55,858 nucleotides of DNA from assembly GCF_009862265.1 (NCBI RefSeq), contig NZ_WWGX01000073.1, positions 1-55,858 of the forward strand, given 5' to 3'. The DNA comes from Streptomyces sp. SID8352 (GTDB taxonomy: Bacteria > Actinomycetota > Actinomycetes > Streptomycetales > Streptomycetaceae). This document shows positions 1-6,405 of this stretch, in pieces. The position numbers were made by a program, and so were the translations under genes. Under the pieces are notes generated by a model. The model was not told the origin of the DNA. It worked only from the letters and a program-made list of their open reading frames with translations, and did no database searches. Numbering within the stretch: the stretch's first letter is position 1; each line of letters opens with the position of its first letter.

Positions 1-198
1 GGCGGAGGCCATGTCGAGGCGGTGTTCGGCGAACCGCCAGCTGGTGTCGGCGCTGTAGGCGGTGCAGGCCATCGCGGCGAGGGAGGCGACGGCGACGGCG
101 GCCGGTGTCCTGCGGAGCGCCCGGAGGAGCAGGCCGAGGACGGCGAGCGCGAGGACGAGGGCGGCGAGCGCGAGGACGGGCTGGGCGACGGTGTTCAC
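1..198 (-). CDS. Partial membrane protein, DUF2637-like
   Basis: Only the first 66 codons are present; the gene runs off the left edge. The GTG start at 198 overlaps the stop of the upstream gene in a GTGA quartet. Two hydrophobic segments (about residues 7-25 and 32-47) predict membrane helices. They are followed by a TAYSADTSWRFAEHRL stretch that resembles the first part of DUF2637 proteins of Streptomyces plasmids and phages. Those are often near replication or spread genes, but their function is not established. The family assignment is from memory of the motif and is uncertain; the membrane prediction is direct. Confidence 0.6.
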   Translation of the reverse strand, partial: MNTVAQPVLALAALVLALAVLGLLLRALRRTPAAVAVASLAAMACTAYSADTSWRFAEHRLDMASA

Positions 199-494
199 TG
201 GCCCCCACCCGCCTTCAGCGCCGCGATGTACTCGTCGACGGTCCGGTAGTCGGCCGGGCGCAGTTCGCTCTGCTTGCGGAGGTAGTCGGCCTCCCACTGG
301 AGTCCGAGGATGGCGTCGCCGCCGAGGACGTCGCGGATGGTGGCCTGGATCCAGGTGATGCGGTCGCTGGCGTGCTGCTCGTACCCGGCGAGGTCGGTGT
401 AGTCGCGGCCGGGGTGGGGCAGGGTGAGGGTCTCGCTGATCGCGGTGAGCAGGGCCCGGACCGGGCCGGTCAGGGTGTCGGGGGTCTCGCTCAT
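195..494 (-). CDS. Hypothetical phage protein, 99 aa
   Basis: The ATG at 494 overlaps the stop of the preceding gene (ATGA), and its own stop overlaps the next start (GTGA), so it is translationally linked on both sides. The product is a soluble protein with no membrane segment. It looks mostly helical in the middle (about residues 40-75) and ends in a Gly-rich tail. No family is recognised. The tight coupling to the membrane protein downstream suggests that the two are made together. Confidence 0.7.
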   Translation of the reverse strand: MSETPDTLTGPVRALLTAISETLTLPHPGRDYTDLAGYEQHASDRITWIQATIRDVLGGDAILGLQWEADYLRKQSELRPADYRTVDEYIAALKAGGGQ

Positions 495-682
495 CGGGTC
501 ACGCTCACCGTGTCGGCGGCGTGGATGGTGGCGAGGGCGTACTGGTCGCGGGCGGCGCCGGCGGACTGGGCGCGGCGGGCCTCGGCCTGCTCGTAGTCGG
601 CGCGGCACTGGGCGTGCAGCTCGGCGGCGCGGGCCGCCGGGTCGCCGCCGGACTCGGGCGCGCTAGGGTTCTGCTGGGTCAT
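491..682 (-). CDS. Hypothetical 63-aa helical protein
   Basis: The ATG at 682 begins a small Ala-, Arg- and Glu-rich protein, probably one long helix from about residue 16 to 50, with a single Cys. No strong Shine-Dalgarno sequence lies upstream on the minus strand. The gene is first after the 714-737 hairpin, so it may head its own transcript. It overlaps the next gene by ATGA. No function is recognised. Confidence 0.6.
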   Translation of the reverse strand: MTQQNPSAPESGGDPAARAAELHAQCRADYEQAEARRAQSAGAARDQYALATIHAADTVSVTR

Positions 683-713
683 GAGGAGGTCTCGTCTCTC
701 TCGTGATCAAGTG

Positions 714-737
714 CCCGGAGCGTTGCTGCGCTCCGGG
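714..737 (-). terminator. 9-bp hairpin, candidate terminator
   Basis: CCCGGAGCG and CGCTCCGGG form a perfect 9-bp stem around the loop TTGCTG. It lies in the 128-bp space between the stop at 811 and the start at 682. No U-tract follows on either strand, as is common in Streptomyces terminators. Confidence 0.5.
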
Positions 738-810
738 GGCGTTGAGGGTCGGGCGGCGCGCGCGCCTCCGGGTGTTCCAGCACCTGGAGAGCTGCTGTCC
801 GGCCCTCGCT

Positions 811-1020
811 TTATGCGGTTGTGTACTTTTTGATCGCGTTCGCCACGGCGGTCCAGCTCAGGTGCTGGTCCTTTGCCACGGCGTAGACGCTGCCGAGGTT
901 GTCGGCCCCTTCTTTCAGGGCCTCCGCTCGTCGTCTGCGGGCCTGTTCCGCTTGGGCGTCGAGCTGTTCCAGCAGCTCATCTTCCGCGCGGATACGGTCC
1001 CGCCAGGGGGGCGTTTCCAC
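811..1020 (-). CDS. Small HTH-like phage protein, 69 aa
   Basis: The likely GTG start at 1020 follows GGAGAG very closely, so a slightly different start is possible. The N-terminal half is charged and helical, and the C-terminal half (NLGSVYAVAKDQHLSWTAVA) looks like a helix-turn-helix core ending in a basic tail. A 49-bp gap separates it from the upstream gene, unlike the overlaps elsewhere in this run. That makes a separate promoter likely; GATAGC at about 1033 could serve as a -10. A DNA-binding role is an inference. Confidence 0.55.
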   Translation of the reverse strand: METPPWRDRIRAEDELLEQLDAQAEQARRRRAEALKEGADNLGSVYAVAKDQHLSWTAVANAIKKYTTA

Positions 1021-1069
1021 CTCTCCGAGGCTATCACACCCCCGGTTGTATGTAACCCCGCATTGGATA

Positions 1070-1687
1070 TCAGGCGGCCGGGACGGGCTGGTAGTGCAGC
1101 AGCAGGAGCAGTTCGGTCTGGCCCTCGTAGACGCAGCGGCATGCCCGGCACACGAGCCGGGTCTCTCCGGCCCGGTGGGTGATGGCCGCCCCGCACACGG
1201 TGCCCTGGTCGTCGGTGAGGGCGATGCACTGGCCGACCACCTTCCGCTGGGGCACGGGGTCCCCGACGACGGCCCGGGCGGCCGCCTCCAGGTCCCGGAC
1301 CTCGCGGGCGAGGTCTCCGGCCGCCGGGTACTGCGCGACGATCCAGTCCAGCTCCTGGACGAGCCACCGGCAGTCCTCCGCGAGGCCACCCGGCGGCGTC
1401 TCCCCCCGGTGAGGCCAGCGGAGACGGCGGACATCTTCGCGCCAGGACCGGAGGATCTCGGCCGCCCGGCCCCAGTTGACGGTGTCGAGAATGTCCTCGT
1501 TGATTGGGGAGCGGGGGCCGGCCGCGGCCTTGGTCGCCACGATGTTGCCCCACCCGGTACGCCGGGGGACGAGGCACTCGCCGACCTCGGCGTACAGCGC
1601 GGGGAGGGCGCGGAGCCGCGCATCCAGCTTGGCCCGGTGCCAGGTGCACAGGTAGCCGGTGGAGCGGTTGCACGGGTCGCAGGTCAC
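1070..1687 (-). CDS. Hypothetical phage protein with two Cys-rich zinc sites, 205 aa
   Basis: The GTG at 1687 overlaps the preceding stop (GTGA). The N-terminus carries CDPCNRSTGYLCTWH, a plausible zinc site. The C-terminal part carries a second Cys cluster (C-I-A-L...GTVCGA...CRACRCVYEG). The middle is helical with many Trp and Arg residues (about residues 65-130). Proteins of this build recur in actinophage early regions, but I know no assigned function. A role in nucleic-acid binding is only a guess from the zinc sites. Confidence 0.7.
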   Translation of the reverse strand: MTCDPCNRSTGYLCTWHRAKLDARLRALPALYAEVGECLVPRRTGWGNIVATKAAAGPRSPINEDILDTVNWGRAAEILRSWREDVRRLRWPHRGETPPGGLAEDCRWLVQELDWIVAQYPAAGDLAREVRDLEAAARAVVGDPVPQRKVVGQCIALTDDQGTVCGAAITHRAGETRLVCRACRCVYEGQTELLLLLHYQPVPAA

Positions 1688-1932
1688 AGGTACCTCCCGG
1701 TGGGCACATTGGTCTGGGCGGGCCGGGCGCCGGTGGGGGTGCTGTCTGCGGGGCGGTGGCGGTCCCGGGGCGGGTAGGTGGGCGGCAGGGTGTCTATCTC
1801 GTGCTCCAGGGCGGCGGCCAGGGTCAGCCACTCCACAGCTTGTGGACCGTGCGGCCGGACGCCCGCCGCGACGTACAGGGCCTCGATCAGCCGGTCGGCG
1901 GCCCGGACGTCGTCAAGGAGTACGCGGATCAC
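1684..1932 (-). CDS. Hypothetical phage protein, 82 aa
   Basis: The GTG at 1932 overlaps the upstream stop (GTGA), and its stop overlaps the next GTG. The first 50 residues (VIRVLLDDVRAADRLIEALY onwards) look alpha/beta and soluble. The last 30 residues are Pro-, Thr- and Arg-rich and probably disordered. No family is recognised. Confidence 0.6.
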   Translation of the reverse strand: MIRVLLDDVRAADRLIEALYVAAGVRPHGPQAVEWLTLAAALEHEIDTLPPTYPPRDRHRPADSTPTGARPAQTNVPTGRYL

Positions 1933-2240
1933 GATGCCCTCCCCACGTTGTCGGTCGTGACGATTACGCACAGCGACGGGGGCGTGTCGCTGGTCCACCA
2001 GCCGGTGCTCGGCATGTCGCAGTCGGCGCGGGCCAGGTGCCGGTCGGCGTAGACGAACAGCCACTTCGCGGCCTCCATGTGGTCGGCGCACAGGAGCGAG
2101 AAGGAAGCGTTGCCGGGGGTGAGGCTCCAGGCGATGTGCCATTCGGCGGGCGCACCGCAGGGCGGAGCGGTGGCGGTGGCCTTCCAGCCGCAGCGGACGA
2201 GTCCGGTACGGGGGTTCGTGGTGAGCTGGGGGATGTTCAC
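1929..2240 (-). CDS. Hypothetical zinc-ribbon-like phage protein, 103 aa
   Basis: The GTG at 2240 has GGAGA upstream and overlaps the stop of a 15-codon micro-ORF. The protein has an RCGWKATATAPPCG segment and later a C-A-D-H motif, consistent with a small metal-binding fold. The middle is rich in aromatic residues (WHIAWSL, WLFVYADRHL). No known function; overlaps on both sides place it in the same operon as its neighbours. Confidence 0.65.
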   Translation of the reverse strand: MNIPQLTTNPRTGLVRCGWKATATAPPCGAPAEWHIAWSLTPGNASFSLLCADHMEAAKWLFVYADRHLARADCDMPSTGWWTSDTPPSLCVIVTTDNVGRAS

Positions 2241-2284
2241 GGTCGTCTCCCGGTGATGCGGGAGACGTCGGTCTCGTCGGTCAT
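2237..2284 (-). CDS. 15-codon micro-ORF linking two genes
   Basis: The ATG at 2284 overlaps the stop at 2281-2283, and the TGA at 2237-2239 overlaps the GTG start at 2240. The encoded peptide is MTDETDVSRITGRRP. Both overlaps and a GGAGGAA-like site just upstream suggest that ribosomes pass through it. It may serve only to couple translation of the flanking genes. Confidence 0.4.
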   Translation of the reverse strand: MTDETDVSRITGRRP

Positions 2285-2451
2285 CGGTTCCTCCGTGCTG
2301 CGCGCGCGGCGGCGCGGCGGGTGGCTCGGTTCGGTCGGGGGTCGGGGGCGTCGTCGTCGACGAGCTGCTCGATACGGACGAGGTGGGTCTGCCAGGTGGC
2401 CCCGGGGCGGGGCGTGTGCTCGCCCCGGGGCGTGGTGCTGGGGCCGGTCAC
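2281..2451 (-). CDS. Small basic phage protein, 56 aa
   Basis: The GTG at 2451 overlaps the upstream stop (GTGA), and its TGA overlaps the next ATG. The first 40 residues are polar with an acidic patch (VDDDAPD). The last 15 are almost all Arg and Ala, so the protein could bind nucleic acid. No family is recognised. It is shorter than usual gene-finding cut-offs and is supported mainly by the overlap pattern. Confidence 0.5.
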   Translation of the reverse strand: MTGPSTTPRGEHTPRPGATWQTHLVRIEQLVDDDAPDPRPNRATRRAAARAARRNR

Positions 2452-2828
2452 GGCTGGCCGAGGAGCTGTTGGGCGACCGCGAGGGCCTGGGGGCTGGCGC
2501 CGATCTCCTGGGCGTCTGCGGCGGCGGCCTCCAGCCAGTCGGCGAGGGCCAGGCCGACGGCGGGGCCCATCGTGGCGGCGTAGGCGGCGTGGTTGACGTA
2601 CATGTACGACGGCCGGCGGAAGTCGCCGCCGCGGACAAGGCTGGGCCAGGAGACGACGCGGTCGTCATCGAGGGTGAGATGGTCGCCGTGGAGGCTGGCG
2701 CGACCGAGCCGTAGGGCGGTGTAGTGCCAGTGGGCGGTGGGGGTGCCGTCGGGGTCGGTGCTGGCTGCGGTGGCGAGGCGCCGAAGGAGCGCGGCGGCGG
2801 CGCGGAGTTGGTCGGCGGGGCAGGTCAT
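2448..2828 (-). CDS. Hypothetical phage protein, 126 aa
   Basis: The ATG at 2828 is the first start after the hairpin at 2845-2872. The N-terminus (MTCPADQLRAAAALLRRLA) and C-terminus (ALADWLEAAA...LAVAQQLLG) are amphipathic helices, with a beta-rich middle containing HWHYTALRLG. This arrangement is common among small proteins of Streptomyces phages and integrated elements, but no role is known. Confidence 0.7.
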   Translation of the reverse strand: MTCPADQLRAAAALLRRLATAASTDPDGTPTAHWHYTALRLGRASLHGDHLTLDDDRVVSWPSLVRGGDFRRPSYMYVNHAAYAATMGPAVGLALADWLEAAAADAQEIGASPQALAVAQQLLGQP

Positions 2829-2844
2829 GGGTCTCCTCGGGGTG

Positions 2845-2872
2845 GCCGCCCGGCCGTGACAGGCCGGGCGGC
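2845..2872 (-). terminator. 11-bp GC hairpin after a stop codon
   Basis: GCCGCCCGGCC pairs perfectly with GGCCGGGCGGC around the loop GTGACA. It begins 11 bases after the stop at 2883 and ends before the next start at 2828. It belongs to a set of similar hairpins at 5251, 5850 and 8862. Confidence 0.6.
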
Positions 2873-2882
2873 AGACAACAGG

Positions 2883-3383
2883 TCAGGCAGGGCCGGTCAC
2901 GGCTGTTCCCCCTCGGGCCCTCCCACGCCACGCAGCCGGGTCGTGCTTGTGGTCGCGGTCGGGCATGACGATGGGGTCCCGGCGCAGGCTGTAGCCGATG
3001 ACCGCTCCGGGCCGCAGGTGCGGGTTCCCGGCGGACGCTCCGGTGCAGGCGCCGTCGGGTCCGCAGGCGTCGCCCTGGTGGCGGCCGTGCTGGCAGCGGT
3101 CGAGGTCGATGAGGATCCCGATCCAAGGACAGGTGCCGTCGTGGTGGCCGGCCGGGGGCTTCAGCGCAGTGGCTGTCACGGCTTCCTGGGTGCGCTCCAG
3201 GGCGTGCTCGATCCCGGCGATGGCGGCGGTGACCTTGGCGTGCAGCGGCGAGTAGAACACCTCGCTCGCGCAGTGAAGCGCGGCGTTCATCTGGGCGTGA
3301 GCGGACAGATGCGATTGGGCGTCGACGAGGGTGAGGCGGGCCTTCTCCAGCTCGCGGCGGAGGTCGATGATGGTGGGGTTCAT
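2883..3383 (-). CDS. Hypothetical phage protein, 166 aa
   Basis: The ATG at 3383 overlaps the stop of the small upstream gene (ATGA). Residues 5-75 look like two long helices, possibly a coiled coil. The second half is His-, Gly- and Cys-rich (GTCPW...CQHGRH...CGPDGAC) and could bind a metal. The C-terminal tail is basic. No family is recognised. The gene is the last before the 2845-2872 hairpin and so probably closes a transcript. Confidence 0.65.
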   Translation of the reverse strand: MNPTIIDLRRELEKARLTLVDAQSHLSAHAQMNAALHCASEVFYSPLHAKVTAAIAGIEHALERTQEAVTATALKPPAGHHDGTCPWIGILIDLDRCQHGRHQGDACGPDGACTGASAGNPHLRPGAVIGYSLRRDPIVMPDRDHKHDPAAWRGRARGGTAVTGPA

Positions 3384-3553
3384 GGGTGTCTCCCGGTGAG
3401 TGCGTGGCGGAGGAGGGTCTGGGCGAGGCGGAGGCTGGTGTCGATGGCGGCGGCGAGGAGGTCGGCGGCGAGGGTGCTCGCGGCGGCGAGGACGGCGATC
3501 AGAGCGGGGAGAGGCCAGCCGAGGGTGCGGGCGGCGGCGAGGGCCTCGACCAT
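3380..3553 (-). CDS. Small membrane-associated protein, 57 aa
   Basis: The ATG at 3553 overlaps the upstream stop and the TGA at 3380-3382 overlaps the next ATG, so it is locked into the operon on both sides. GGGAGA lies just inside its 3' end and serves the next gene. The sequence has one hydrophobic segment of about 20 residues (LGWPLPALIAVLAAASTLAA) followed by an amphipathic helix. That suggests one membrane span or a membrane-surface peptide. No function is known. Confidence 0.5.
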   Translation of the reverse strand: MVEALAAARTLGWPLPALIAVLAAASTLAADLLAAAIDTSLRLAQTLLRHALTGRHP

Positions 3554-3942
3554 CACGCCACCCCGCTCGGCCGGGACTTCGCCGTCTCGTAGCGCTGCCT
3601 CGCCGCGATGAACGCCTCGCTGCTCCCGCCCCGGTCGGGGTGCGCGGCGGCCATCTGCTGCTTCAGCTCCGCCAGGGATACCGGCTTGGCCTGGTGGGGG
3701 ATCTCCGGCGGCGCCAGGTGGAGGCGGCGCAGGGTGGCCCCGTGGTAGACCTCGCCGTCGGCCTCGATCTGCTGCCGGTCGACGAACGAGGGCCGGGTCT
3801 GGTTCAGGTAGGTGAAGTAGATCCGGCGGCTGGTCTTCTTCGTGATCGGGTGGGCGTGGATCTTGTAGTTGCCGAGGGGGCCGTCATCCCAGTTGGCGTC
3901 GTACAGCTCGTACAGGTACTCGGTGGGCGCGAGGTCAGCCAC
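3553..3942 (-). CDS. J-domain-like phage protein, 129 aa
   Basis: The GTG at 3942 has a good upstream site (GGGGCGG) and overlaps the end of the preceding gene by eight bases. The C-terminal 40 residues contain a J-domain signature: a helix (SLAELKQQMAAA), then the HPD tripeptide in AHPDRGGSSEAFIAARQRYE, then a second helix. HPD is the motif by which DnaJ-type co-chaperones stimulate DnaK. The N-terminal 80 residues (TEYLYELYDANWDD, TSRRIYFTYL) look like a separate beta-rich domain. A role in recruiting host DnaK is inferred from the motif only. Confidence 0.65.
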   Translation of the reverse strand: MADLAPTEYLYELYDANWDDGPLGNYKIHAHPITKKTSRRIYFTYLNQTRPSFVDRQQIEADGEVYHGATLRRLHLAPPEIPHQAKPVSLAELKQQMAAAHPDRGGSSEAFIAARQRYETAKSRPSGVA

Positions 3943-4162
3943 GGTCCGCCCCGTCCTGTCGGGTGGTGCCGCAGTTGGGGCATAGGTCCCGGAGGTGGCC
4001 GCCGCGCCGCCGCCGGGACCACCCGGCGGCCCGCCCGTCCGCCCGGACCTCCCGCGCGGTCCACGACGCGAACCGGGCGGCGACGGCGGCGTTCTCGGGG
4101 CAGTCGGTCTGCTCGGCCGGCCCGTCGCAGGAGACCTCGACACCGAGCGGGGTGACGGTCAT
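3935..4162 (-). CDS. Hypothetical protein with C-terminal CPNC, 75 aa
   Basis: The ATG at 4162 overlaps the preceding stop (ATGA). The protein has a SCDGPAEQTDCPEN segment near the start, a Trp- and Arg-rich middle, and a CPNCGTT motif near the end, which together could form a small zinc-binding unit. No family is recognised. Confidence 0.6.
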   Translation of the reverse strand: MTVTPLGVEVSCDGPAEQTDCPENAAVAARFASWTAREVRADGRAAGWSRRRRGGHLRDLCPNCGTTRQDGADRG

Positions 4163-5217
4163 CGCTGCGCCCCGTCCTGCCACGCCCCGGCGGCGGACTG
4201 CTCCACGGTGTACGTGGTCGTCTCGCGGACAAGACGGCGCTGCACCGGCGTGCCGTCGGTCCACGAGGGGCGCCTCGCGCTGGACATCCGGAGCTGGTCG
4301 ACGGCCTGGGCGCGGTCGCGGCGTAGCCCGCTTGCAGGCATCCACTCGTCGCCGTCGAGGATTTCCACGCGCCAGTGGTGAAGCGGCTTGTGCCCCTCGG
4401 TCTCGGTGGCTGCCGTCTCGTCGGCCAGGCTGCGCAGCTCGGCCGGGCAGCTGGTGGCCGTGTAGTGCACGGCGCCCTCACCGCAGTCGCACGGGCCGGA
4501 CAGGCCCTCGTCGTCCTCGGGCTCTGTCTCGTCGGCCACGCGACGCAGCCCGGAAGCAATCGCGTTGGACACGCAGGAGCCGCAGCCACCGCAGCCGCAG
4601 GTGTCGTCGTTGCCAGCGAAGTCCGCGGCTTCGCGGAGGGCAGCGGCCCGGACGGCGCGTGCCTTCAAGGCGGCCTGCCTCCATCGGGTGATCACCTCGG
4701 CGGCGTCTCGGGGTTCCAGGTAGTCGCCACACCCGCAGGTCTGGCAGACGTCCTCGAAGTGCCTCTCGGCGGGGTGTCCGCAGATGCAGACGGGCGCGGA
4801 GACGTGATTCGTGGTCGTGGAGAACGCGGCGGCGAGGCGCAGCAGGCTGCACGCTTCGCCGCGCTCGATCCGTGCAGCGTCCGCCTCCAGCGTCGCTGCG
4901 GCGTCGTCAGCCCATTCGCCGCTGTATGTGTCGCGGACGAACGACGCGCAGGCGCGGACCAGCGCGGCGGCCCGGTCGGCGGGCGCGGTGCGGTGGGCGG
5001 CAGGGTCGCAGGATGGACAGTGGCAGGGGCCGTCGGCGTAGTCGGGGGTCAGGCACCCAGCGGGCGCGGGCAGCACGGCCAGCACCGCGTCGGCGAGGTC
5101 GCCGCGCCGCATGTCGGGCCGGTAATCGGCGCGTTCGAGGGCGTCGGCGATGAGGTCGCGGAGCGCGGCCCGGTCCACGACCGGCGCGGGGACGGGCGGG
5201 GTGGTGGGATCGGTCAT
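4159..5217 (-). CDS. Large Cys-rich phage protein, 352 aa
   Basis: I chose the ATG at 5217 because GAGGAA lies six bases upstream; an in-frame ATG at 5250 lacks this and lies in the hairpin region. The N-terminal 50 residues resemble the LRDLIADALERADYRPDM type of segment often seen in actinophage proteins. Several Cys clusters follow, such as CHCPSC, CICGHPAERHF with CQTCGC, CGCGGCGSC and CDCGEGAVHY, so it probably binds several zinc ions. The C-terminal 80 residues (HWRVEILDGDEW...RRLVRETTTYTVE) form a module found at the ends of many Streptomyces phage proteins. The function is unknown. Confidence 0.65.
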   Translation of the reverse strand: MTDPTTPPVPAPVVDRAALRDLIADALERADYRPDMRRGDLADAVLAVLPAPAGCLTPDYADGPCHCPSCDPAAHRTAPADRAAALVRACASFVRDTYSGEWADDAAATLEADAARIERGEACSLLRLAAAFSTTTNHVSAPVCICGHPAERHFEDVCQTCGCGDYLEPRDAAEVITRWRQAALKARAVRAAALREAADFAGNDDTCGCGGCGSCVSNAIASGLRRVADETEPEDDEGLSGPCDCGEGAVHYTATSCPAELRSLADETAATETEGHKPLHHWRVEILDGDEWMPASGLRRDRAQAVDQLRMSSARRPSWTDGTPVQRRLVRETTTYTVEQSAAGAWQDGAQR

Positions 5218-5250
5218 CAGGGGTTCCTCGGTGTGGAAGGGTGGGGGCAC

Positions 5251-5279
5251 CGGCCGCCCGCGCTCCCTGCGGGCGGCCG
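5251..5279 (-). terminator. 11-bp GC hairpin after a stop codon
   Basis: CGGCCGCCCGC and GCGGGCGGCCG pair perfectly around a seven-base loop (GCTCCCT). It starts nine bases after the stop at 5288 and precedes the start at 5217. It is related in sequence to the hairpins at 2845 and 8862. Confidence 0.6.
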
Positions 5280-5287
5280 CACTGCGG

Positions 5288-5788
5288 TCACGAGGCGGCG
5301 GCGTCCTCGCGCTTCCACTGCTCCTCGCGGTCCTGGAGACGGCACTGGACTTCGACGGCGCCCTCGTAATCGCGGATCTCGCGGGCGGCGGCAGCCAGCT
5401 CGGCGAAGGACTGGCGGATCTCGGCCCGCTTCGCCTCGACGGCCGGGCGCTCCAACTCCCTGACGCGCGCGTCGAGGCGGCGGATCTCGGCGAGCAGCAC
5501 GGGCACGTCGGTCCGGGCGTGAGCCACGAACTCGGCGTCGGCCTGGACCTGCTCCCAGTCCTCCTCGCCCGTCCACTCGGTGTGCGTCGGGTCGTTGTCC
5601 ATCGGCTCGTCTTCCAGACGGCAGATCTCCCGCCGGGCCCGGTAGCCGGTGCCGGTCTCCTCCAGCCCGGCGGCGATCTCGATGAGGGTGTCGCCGCCGA
5701 ACTCGTAGGTGCCCCAGGGGCCGTCGGTGGCGGCGTTGGTGCGGGTCTCGATGTCGGCGAGCTGCTGGGCGGTCAGGCGGTCGGTCAC
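5288..5788 (-). CDS. Hypothetical coiled-coil phage protein, 166 aa
   Basis: The ATG at 5788 starts a protein with a motif frequent in actinobacterial phages and elements: an N-terminal LADIETRTNAATDGPW segment, then DAEFVAHARTDVPVLLAEIR, then a long charged helix (about residues 100-165) with heptad-like spacing. The function of this family is not known to me. It is the last gene before the 5251-5279 hairpin. Confidence 0.7.
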   Translation of the reverse strand: MTDRLTAQQLADIETRTNAATDGPWGTYEFGGDTLIEIAAGLEETGTGYRARREICRLEDEPMDNDPTHTEWTGEEDWEQVQADAEFVAHARTDVPVLLAEIRRLDARVRELERPAVEAKRAEIRQSFAELAAAAREIRDYEGAVEVQCRLQDREEQWKREDAAAS

Positions 5789-5849
5789 GGGGTTCTCCTG
5801 GTGGTTTGCGGGACTACCGGTCCCTCGGCGGCGGGTAGGGTGCGGGGCT

Positions 5850-5878
5850 GGCCCGGCCGGCTATCTCCCGGCCGGGCC
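5850..5878 (-). terminator. 11-bp GC hairpin after a stop codon
   Basis: GGCCCGGCCGG and CCGGCCGGGCC pair perfectly around a seven-base loop (CTATCTC). It begins eight bases after the stop at 5886 and precedes the start at 5788. Confidence 0.6.
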
Positions 5879-5885
5879 GCCGTGT

Positions 5886-6350
5886 TCACGGGGTGCGGCC
5901 GGTCTTGGCGGCGAGCGTGGCGACGGCCATGTCGAACAGGGCGCGGATGCCGGCGGCGAGGGCGAGTGCGGCTTCGTCCGTGCCGGGGGTGATGAGCGCG
6001 TCGAAGTGGGCGGCGGCGGTGTCCCGTTGGTGGTTGGCCCACGCAGCGGTGAACTGGGCGGCGAAGCGGACACCAGGAGGCAGGGCTGTGACGTTGACGT
6101 GCTTGCCGGTCCTGGAGTCGTAGACGAGGAGCCCGAAGCCTCCGTCCTTGGGCAGGGGCTGATGGCCCATGCGGACGATGACTTCGGCGAGGGCTGCGCA
6201 GAGGCCGAGGGCGGGGCCGCGTCCGCCGAGGATGAACGATTCGAAGAGCGGTGCGGCGTTCTCGGGGTGGCCGGTCATGCCGTGGGCGAGCGCGGCCATG
6301 ATCGTGTCGGCGGGGTTGTCCTGCGGGGTGGTGGGGATGGCGTGGCTCAT
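5886..6350 (-). CDS. Hypothetical phage protein, 154 aa
   Basis: The ATG at 6350 is preceded by GGAGCC. The product is an Ala-rich, mostly helical soluble protein with a short beta hairpin in the middle (GFGLLVYDSRTGKHVNVTAL). No motif or family is recognised. It lies just downstream of the replication initiator and just upstream of a hairpin, so it may be made together with the initiator. Confidence 0.6.
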   Translation of the reverse strand: MSHAIPTTPQDNPADTIMAALAHGMTGHPENAAPLFESFILGGRGPALGLCAALAEVIVRMGHQPLPKDGGFGLLVYDSRTGKHVNVTALPPGVRFAAQFTAAWANHQRDTAAAHFDALITPGTDEAALALAAGIRALFDMAVATLAAKTGRTP

Positions 6351-6405
6351 CAGAGGCTCCAGAGGGTGGGTGTGCGCGCGGGCGCCGGATATCCGAATGG
6401 GCGGC

